Part shown: piece by piece, positions 58,366-64,000 of the stretch
Position numbering within the stretch: position 1 is the stretch's first letter
Layout: each line of letters opens with the position of its first letter
DNA from: Telopea speciosissima
Taxonomy: Eukaryota; Streptophyta; Magnoliopsida; Proteales; Proteaceae
Direction of reading: 5' to 3'
Assembly: GCF_018873765.1 (NCBI RefSeq)
Contig: NC_057926.1
Coordinates: forward strand, 46,429,043-46,493,042
Length of the DNA stretch: 64,000 nucleotides
The notes under the pieces: generated by a model
What the model was told of the DNA's origin: nothing
What the model saw: only the letters and a program-made list of their open reading frames with translations
Database searches by the model: none
Position numbers and translations under genes: made by a program

Positions 58366-60615
58366 TAGCATCTGTACACCTCATCCAGTACCTAACCCCC
58401 TACTGGAAAGGGGTGGTAGTCACATGGGTTCTTTACCATTCCATTCCTTTCGTTTCATTTCCATGAGTCTAACATTTATTTCAATCTTTCTTTCATGAAA
58501 TTCATATTAGCCTTAAAATCTCATCATAAATAAGATCGTCTATTTATATATCATTTAAAACATTCTAAGACATATAATATAATACATTTCACTTAAACAT
58601 AAATCATGATGCAATGAAACATGCTTAATCATAAAGTGCAATAAAACTCAATAATATGATGATATTCCACTCACATTGCACTGTGTCCGTCGGTTCTATG
58701 AAAATCCTTTCTGTCTCGTTTCTTGTGAATTCGTCCACGTCACCTACATGGGTATCCTTCCTTAATTTAAAATCTAAACATTTTATTACTTCAATTTTAA
58801 TGATTTAGGAACGTAGACAGTCCTAATTTTAGGTTCTACCAACTTCCCCGATTTTGACTCTGGCTCACCTAATCAAAGAACCATTATTTTGTTTGTTTAC
58901 TTGTAGTGCAAGATCGATAGAGAAGAAGGTTGAAGGGGGTAGCAACTCTCCTAGGTCCCTAGTAAGCAGTAGAGAAGCCCTTCAAGGCTTGCCCAAGGAC
59001 TCATTAAGGTTCATTAATGGAGTCTTCTCCAAAATAGAAATCAATATCATATTCTCTCTGTCTTCTCAATCCAATAGAATAGCCATTAACTAGCTATTGA
59101 GCTCACGAGATTACAAGAAGAATAGGAAAGATACATAAAATAATAACTAAATAAAGCAACTAACATAAAATAATTACTAGACATGCAATCAGCAATAACA
59201 TAATAGGAAGCTTAGTGCTGAGGTAGATGGGACATAAGCTTCTCATGGACCCTTCTGGAATGCCAAAGCTATTTAGGATGATTATGCGACTCAAGTGTTC
59301 CTCTTATAACCATGGGGTACATGGAATAATCAGGGGTCTCTGGTTCAAACATGGATTCAAGTCGGAGATCGGTTTAGCCTGTGCTTAGCACGGAAGTTGG
59401 TCTGGATTATTGAGTATTATACATACTGGGTGCTGGGCTATATTCATTTAAAAATAGGGTATACTATTTAGGAATGGGGTCACCACCACCCATCAATGAC
59501 ACCAACATATTAAAAAATGGGGTGATGTAATCATCATCCAACAAACATTAAATGAAACCAATGTAAATATAACATAGTGAGGTCATGTAATACTATTCAT
59601 CATAAATATATATATATATAAAGTAATAGATTTGAAAAGTATCCACTACTAGCCTTCTAATATATAAAATTAATAAATATGTTGAAACCAATACTATTCA
59701 AGAGGGAAAGCATTCGGTTGTCTAGGCTTGGTGACTTAGTCACCGCGGCTTGAGAAGATGACCGGAGTCATGACCAAGGTGAAAAGAATGGGAATAAAAC
59801 TAGTGGGTTTATATATATTTAGTCCATTATGATCATATGGGCAGGGGTATTTCATGCTCAAGGTTGAGGACTACAGAGGCTAAGGATACCTGAAACGTTA
59901 ACAGGTGATTTCGTCTTCCACGGCGAAGCTGGTTCTGGACGGTGGAGTCTTGCACCGCAGCTGCTACGTGGGCGACAGCACCTCCTCTTTTTATTCCAAA
60001 AGCAACTCAGCTCCCTCAAATTCATTTACACTTTGACCCTATTCCACCTCTCACCTTCGTCTCTCTATTTTGTCTCACTTTCTCACAAACTACCTCTTCT
60101 TATCATCTCATTCTCACAATCCACTCTCTCTGCTAATGGCATGAAGATCATTCCCTTCCCTGCCTTAGCTTTATAGACTCTCTCTTACTCCTGTACGTTG
60201 GAGGGGGATGATGGAATTCGAAATGGGAAGTCAAGAAAGGATGCTCCGGCCATGATTTAAACGGCTAAGGTATTAATGAGAGTGCCAGTTGATTGAAGAA
60301 AATCAAAATAGAGGGATCCTACCCGCTGCCTACCTCTCACATAATGCCAACGCAAACGGGAAAAAAATGATGTGTAGAACTCGCGTGAATCCCGGATGAC
60401 TTTGGTTCTGCAGAGAATTGGTTCCAAAAATAGGGGTTTACTGTATAAAATGTATATTTACAACGAATAGACAAGCATGGCAGAGATAATCATGCGCAGT
60501 GGTTGGAGAAGTTCTCTCAACGGAGAGGATCGTGGTTGCGAGATTTTCTCGACAGAAATATTGTTGAAGTTTTAAAGAAGAAGAAAACAATGAAGGGACA
60601 CACCCATGTGACAAC
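58366..60615. other. Non-coding, no gene supported
   Basis: AT-rich DNA with short ORFs (58,854 and 59,942) that show no domain. An AT microsatellite lies at 59,607-59,620. It may be the rest of the LTR-like element beginning at 57,296. Confidence 0.4.
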
Positions 60616-60955
60616 CATAGTACTATATCTCGCGATATATCGGTATCTCGGGCCTACCGAGATATCCGAAATATCCGAGATATCGTAATATTCGAAATAT
60701 TGCATTTTTACGCAATATTTGGGGTCCATCTCGGGGGTATTTGGCCATATTTAGGCACGAAACTTCATGGACAGCCTTATTTAAGCTTAATAAACACATT
60801 TAAACCATAAAATTGTAAAAATGTGAATTCAAATTGGTGTTTTGGGCTTGCACCCTTGATTGACATACGATTCGCCCGACCTTAATGTATAAATAGTTAA
60901 ATACACATAGATTAATGAAATCACAACTTAAGTTACAAATTACAAGTGCTAAGCG
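60616..60955 (-). mobile_element. hAT element, non-coding terminal region
   Basis: Begins CATAGTACTATATCTCG and then has dense overlapping palindromes (CGATATATCG, CCGAGATATCCGAAATATCC, CGAGATATCG, ATATTCGAAATAT). It continues with AAGCTTAATAAACACATTTA and TTGGTGTTTTGGGCTTGCA, shared with the derivative at 26,785. It lies 3' of the transposase on the minus strand. Confidence 0.55.
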
Positions 60956-63900
60956 CTAATAGTAGTTCTTTGTGCCTCCTGGATCAATCCCACTCATGCC
61001 TCGCTGGAGTCGGCGTCCATTGCTCTGTTTGAATGACATATGTGGACCACGGTATAGAATCGGGAGAAGAAAGCGAGTGTAGTCATCCACAAGTGTCACG
61101 TAAATGGAATCATCAACGATCTGTAGGTAACCTATCCTAGGATATAAACTAGGGTTACCAATCGATCCCGATCCGTGAAGAAGATGATCCTTTGTGATAT
61201 GATGTTGGCGCCGGGGCAGAGGCGATGGCATTGGCTGCATGTATGGCTGGTGAGGTTGGTATCTAGGTCCGCTAGGGTATGCAAAGATGTTATCTACAAA
61301 AGATGATCCAGTATGTCCCTGGGAGTGGGTAGTAGTCATAGTCCCCTACCCCACTAAAGCTGCCCATATGATGATGATCCATATCCATATCCACCGTAAG
61401 GTTGTGATGCACCATAATCCGATGCCAATGGAGTGGCATGTGCGTCAAAAGATGGGGCACGCCAATGTCCGGTCGGTCCTCCCTCCCTATCACCCATACT
61501 CAAACCACCAACAGAGCTAGATAGGTTATCAATGTCCATTTGATCGGGTTGCAAGCTGTGTTTGTCGACCCCTACGCTTCTGTTGTATGTATGTAGGGGG
61601 CCTCTCGGGGGGGTGCGGGGCACGTGCTCCGTGGTCCGTATCTTGTGTGGCATGATCAAAGCTGTGTCTCTCCGGTGAATCGGAGTGGGTCTCACAGTGC
61701 CGAATCACAGGCCTCCTGGCCTACCACATAACGCTCTCGCATGCCGTCATATTCTTCACCGGCATCACCACCACCAACATCACCACCACCGCATCACCAT
61801 CACCACCACCGACATCACCATCATCACCATCATCATCATTTGAGGACTTAGACCAGTCTTCATCATCAGCAACATTGCCACCGGTGGGCTGGAATGGTAT
61901 AGGTGAGGCTTCCTTGCATGTATTTGACCCTCGTCGCCATATACTCGTCCACATCGGCACCAATCTCGGAAGCTATCATGGGGTCGGGCCTACCTCCCTC
62001 CTCATCCAACAACTTGGCTCACCTCTATCCCTCACCCAATCCACAATAGGGTCCTCATCGCGAGTCAACTTGAAAGATGTCGGCTAGATCAATGGTGCCT
62101 CTCTGTCCCTCATGTCCCATGCGTATGTGTTGCGTTTCGACCTCAAGTTGTAGTGCACATACACCATGTCGGATAAGCGTTGAGACCCCAATCTTGCGCC
62201 TCTTGGAGTGGATGAGTGCAAAGGTACTCCAATTCCTCTCACAACCGGATGCGAGAACATGTTTGGGCAAGGACTTTAATTGCTATTCTTCTTAAGTTTT
62301 TTACGATTCCCCATACAACACCCACCATTCATTTGCATTACAAGTTTACAACAAAAAGACATGTGTCAAATGTTGTTTCAACTTTCAACTTTCAAATTTC
62401 AATACATATGTAATTTAAAACTTAAAGAATTACAGCATCACCACGTGCTCTGCCTTATATCGCAGCCTCGGTTCCAAAACTTCCCAATGCATCCCTAAAT
62501 ACCTTGATCTATACCCATGTGGAAAATTAGTAAGTACTTCTTCACTACTTATTTGAAAGCATCAATAAGTTGAGTTTCCAAATGAACTCACTTCATTGTT
62601 GCAAATTGCTTGTAGTGCACCATCGGCTCCAACTTCTTCACTACTTGTTTCACGGCATCAATAAGTTGAGTTTCCAACCCAAGCCTATTGTTATATTGAT
62701 ACTTAGGGTTGAAGTAGTATGCTGAAATATGACATATAGAATAGAGGTATTGTCAAATGCATAGGTAATTAGTAAATAATAATACTATGAATTAGTAAAC
62801 ATAAAACAAATTTACTCACCGACCTTATACGGTGGATGCATAAGTTGATTCTCCAATGAGCATTTATGATATCTAAGAAGTGTTTGCTACTGCGAGGACC
62901 CACACTATAGACACTATCTTTCATCAAGTCTATTGCAGCATATAGGAGGCATGGTTGGGCCCTTGAGGAGTCGACAACATGTAGAACTTGAATTATGGCT
63001 CTAAAACTTTCACCACTTTGCTTAGTTTGGTCGAAGTCCTCGAGATGACATCGTTGTTTGTGCTTCCCTCCCATTTGCGTCTTGGAACCCTTCCATTGAA
63101 ACCACTCCTCGAAGCAAACATGCTTCTCGCCCGGCCTTCTTTGTCTCAATGCTTTTGAGGGCAATGTAGTTGGTGGCAAATCTTGTGATGCCGAGGCCTA
63201 ACCAAGTCACCCCACATTTTCCCTCAATAGATTGAGTGCATAGGAGTGGTTGTATACAAAGTTGGTGACTTGTCTTGCACTTTCAACCACGGTCTTCACC
63301 AACTTTAACTTTCCCATATCTTTTAGCATTAAGTCAATGCAATGGGCTGCACAAGGAGTCAGAAGAGCCGGTACTTATTATTGTTCATCATCTTCTCACG
63401 GCCGCTGAAGTTACTTCCATTTATGCATTACAATCGGACAACATTCTCAATACCCACATCTTTTTCCACTACTTCCTTTAACAATCTGTAAATATATTTT
63501 GCATCCTTTATCTCTTTGGATGCATCCACAGTTGAGGAACAACTGTCCTCCCATCACAATAAATCATGAAATTGATGATGGACTTTCTTGTAGGCCAGTC
63601 CATCCATCTGCCATTATAGTCACCCCATATGTCTCCCACATATTCTTCATCTCACTAATGTACTCATCAATCTCACTCTTTTGTTGAGGTAGATAAACAT
63701 TCATTACCTCATATGGGGTGGGGCCCTTGAATCTGGGCGGCCTACGCAATGGTATCTATCATGGTATCATAATGGGGGCCTTGTGCGAGTGTTCTTTGGG
63801 ATGGTATGGTATAGCATCCACTTAGCTATTGATTCTTTAACCAATCCCTTCATCCCCTTCCATGCTCCTTTGATTACGGGTTGTTGCTTCCTTTCTTCTT

Positions 63901-64000
63901 ATGCAATTTAGGATCGGATGTTGATGGTGGTGCTTACTGGTAGAGGTGTTGGGGTTGCCCTCACACTTTGTGATCTTTTAAAAGGATTCAAAGTTTTAGG
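60956..64000 (-). pseudogene. hAT-type transposase (DUF659 family), decayed, runs off the right edge
   Basis: The minus strand shows hAT pieces in order. A KWMLYHTIP-like N-terminal piece is near 63,820. A DUF659-like stretch at 63,749-63,564 contains RFKGPTPYEVMNVYL and YGVTIMADGWTG. Then come TPCAAHCIDLMLKDMGKLK, ESARQVTNFVYNHSYALNLL and ITRFATNYIALKSI near 63,200. AYYFNPKYQYNNRLGLETQL is near 62,700, and the C-terminal dimerisation region CERNWSTFALIHSKRR is near 62,230. Frameshifts and stops interrupt it, although some gaps could be introns. A 3' segment (61,700-60,956) encodes a Gly/Tyr/Ser-rich tail (YGGYGYGSSSYGQ). The enzyme would cut and paste its element; this copy looks inactive. 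Confidence 0.83.

Overview
This window is nuclear DNA of a flowering plant. The evidence is two class I (GH19) chitinase genes with GT-AG introns, interstitial Arabidopsis-type telomere repeats (TTTAGGG), Au-type SINEs, plant L1-type LINEs, Ty3-type gag remnants, hAT and Mutator-type elements, and an endogenous plant pararetrovirus (Caulimoviridae). I cannot name the species. Nearly all of the window is repeat. The only intact genes I can support are the two chitinases.

Layout. 1-21.8 kb: a tandem satellite of roughly 185-bp monomers in a higher-order arrangement. It is interrupted by a near-full-length dead LINE (3.05-8.41 kb, minus), a short LINE tail (16.32-16.43 kb) and a 5'-truncated LINE (18.77-21.22 kb, minus) with a 14-bp target-site duplication. 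Three monomers carry the same 142-159 bp foldback MITE at the same site. 21.8-27.3 kb: nested debris, consisting of a minus-strand Ty3-type gag split by a plus-strand LINE fragment that is itself split by a 210-bp element, then a SINE, a perfect-TSD foldback MITE and hAT-related sequence. 27.3-34.3 kb: one genome-length pararetrovirus copy. It has a leader, an ORF1 carrying coat protein, movement protein, protease, RT and RNase H in that order (broken by frameshifts and stops), an unassigned ORF2, and a promoter-like 3' region. 34.7-41.2 kb: a hAT derivative, about 1.1 kb of interstitial telomere repeats, and a 1.96-kb Mutator-type element with 9-bp TSDs. 42.3-56.2 kb: a segmental duplication holding chitinase A (45.75-46.97 kb) and chitinase B (52.83-55.17 kb), plus a third, orphan copy of the chitinase 3' flank at 48.24 kb. 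56.2-64 kb: LTR-like debris, a five-unit GC-palindrome tandem repeat and a decayed DUF659-type hAT transposase that runs off the right edge.

The two chitinases are secreted-pathway defence enzymes with a hevein (chitin-binding) domain and a GH19 catalytic domain, and both keep the two catalytic glutamates. Their flanks record a relative history. A reverse Au SINE sits in all three 3' flanks, so it predates duplication. MITEs at 48,530 and 51,654 are each absent from the paralogous site, so they postdate it. The genes have since diverged by a glycine-hinge expansion in A, and by an insertion near the B TATA box and several insertions in B intron 2.
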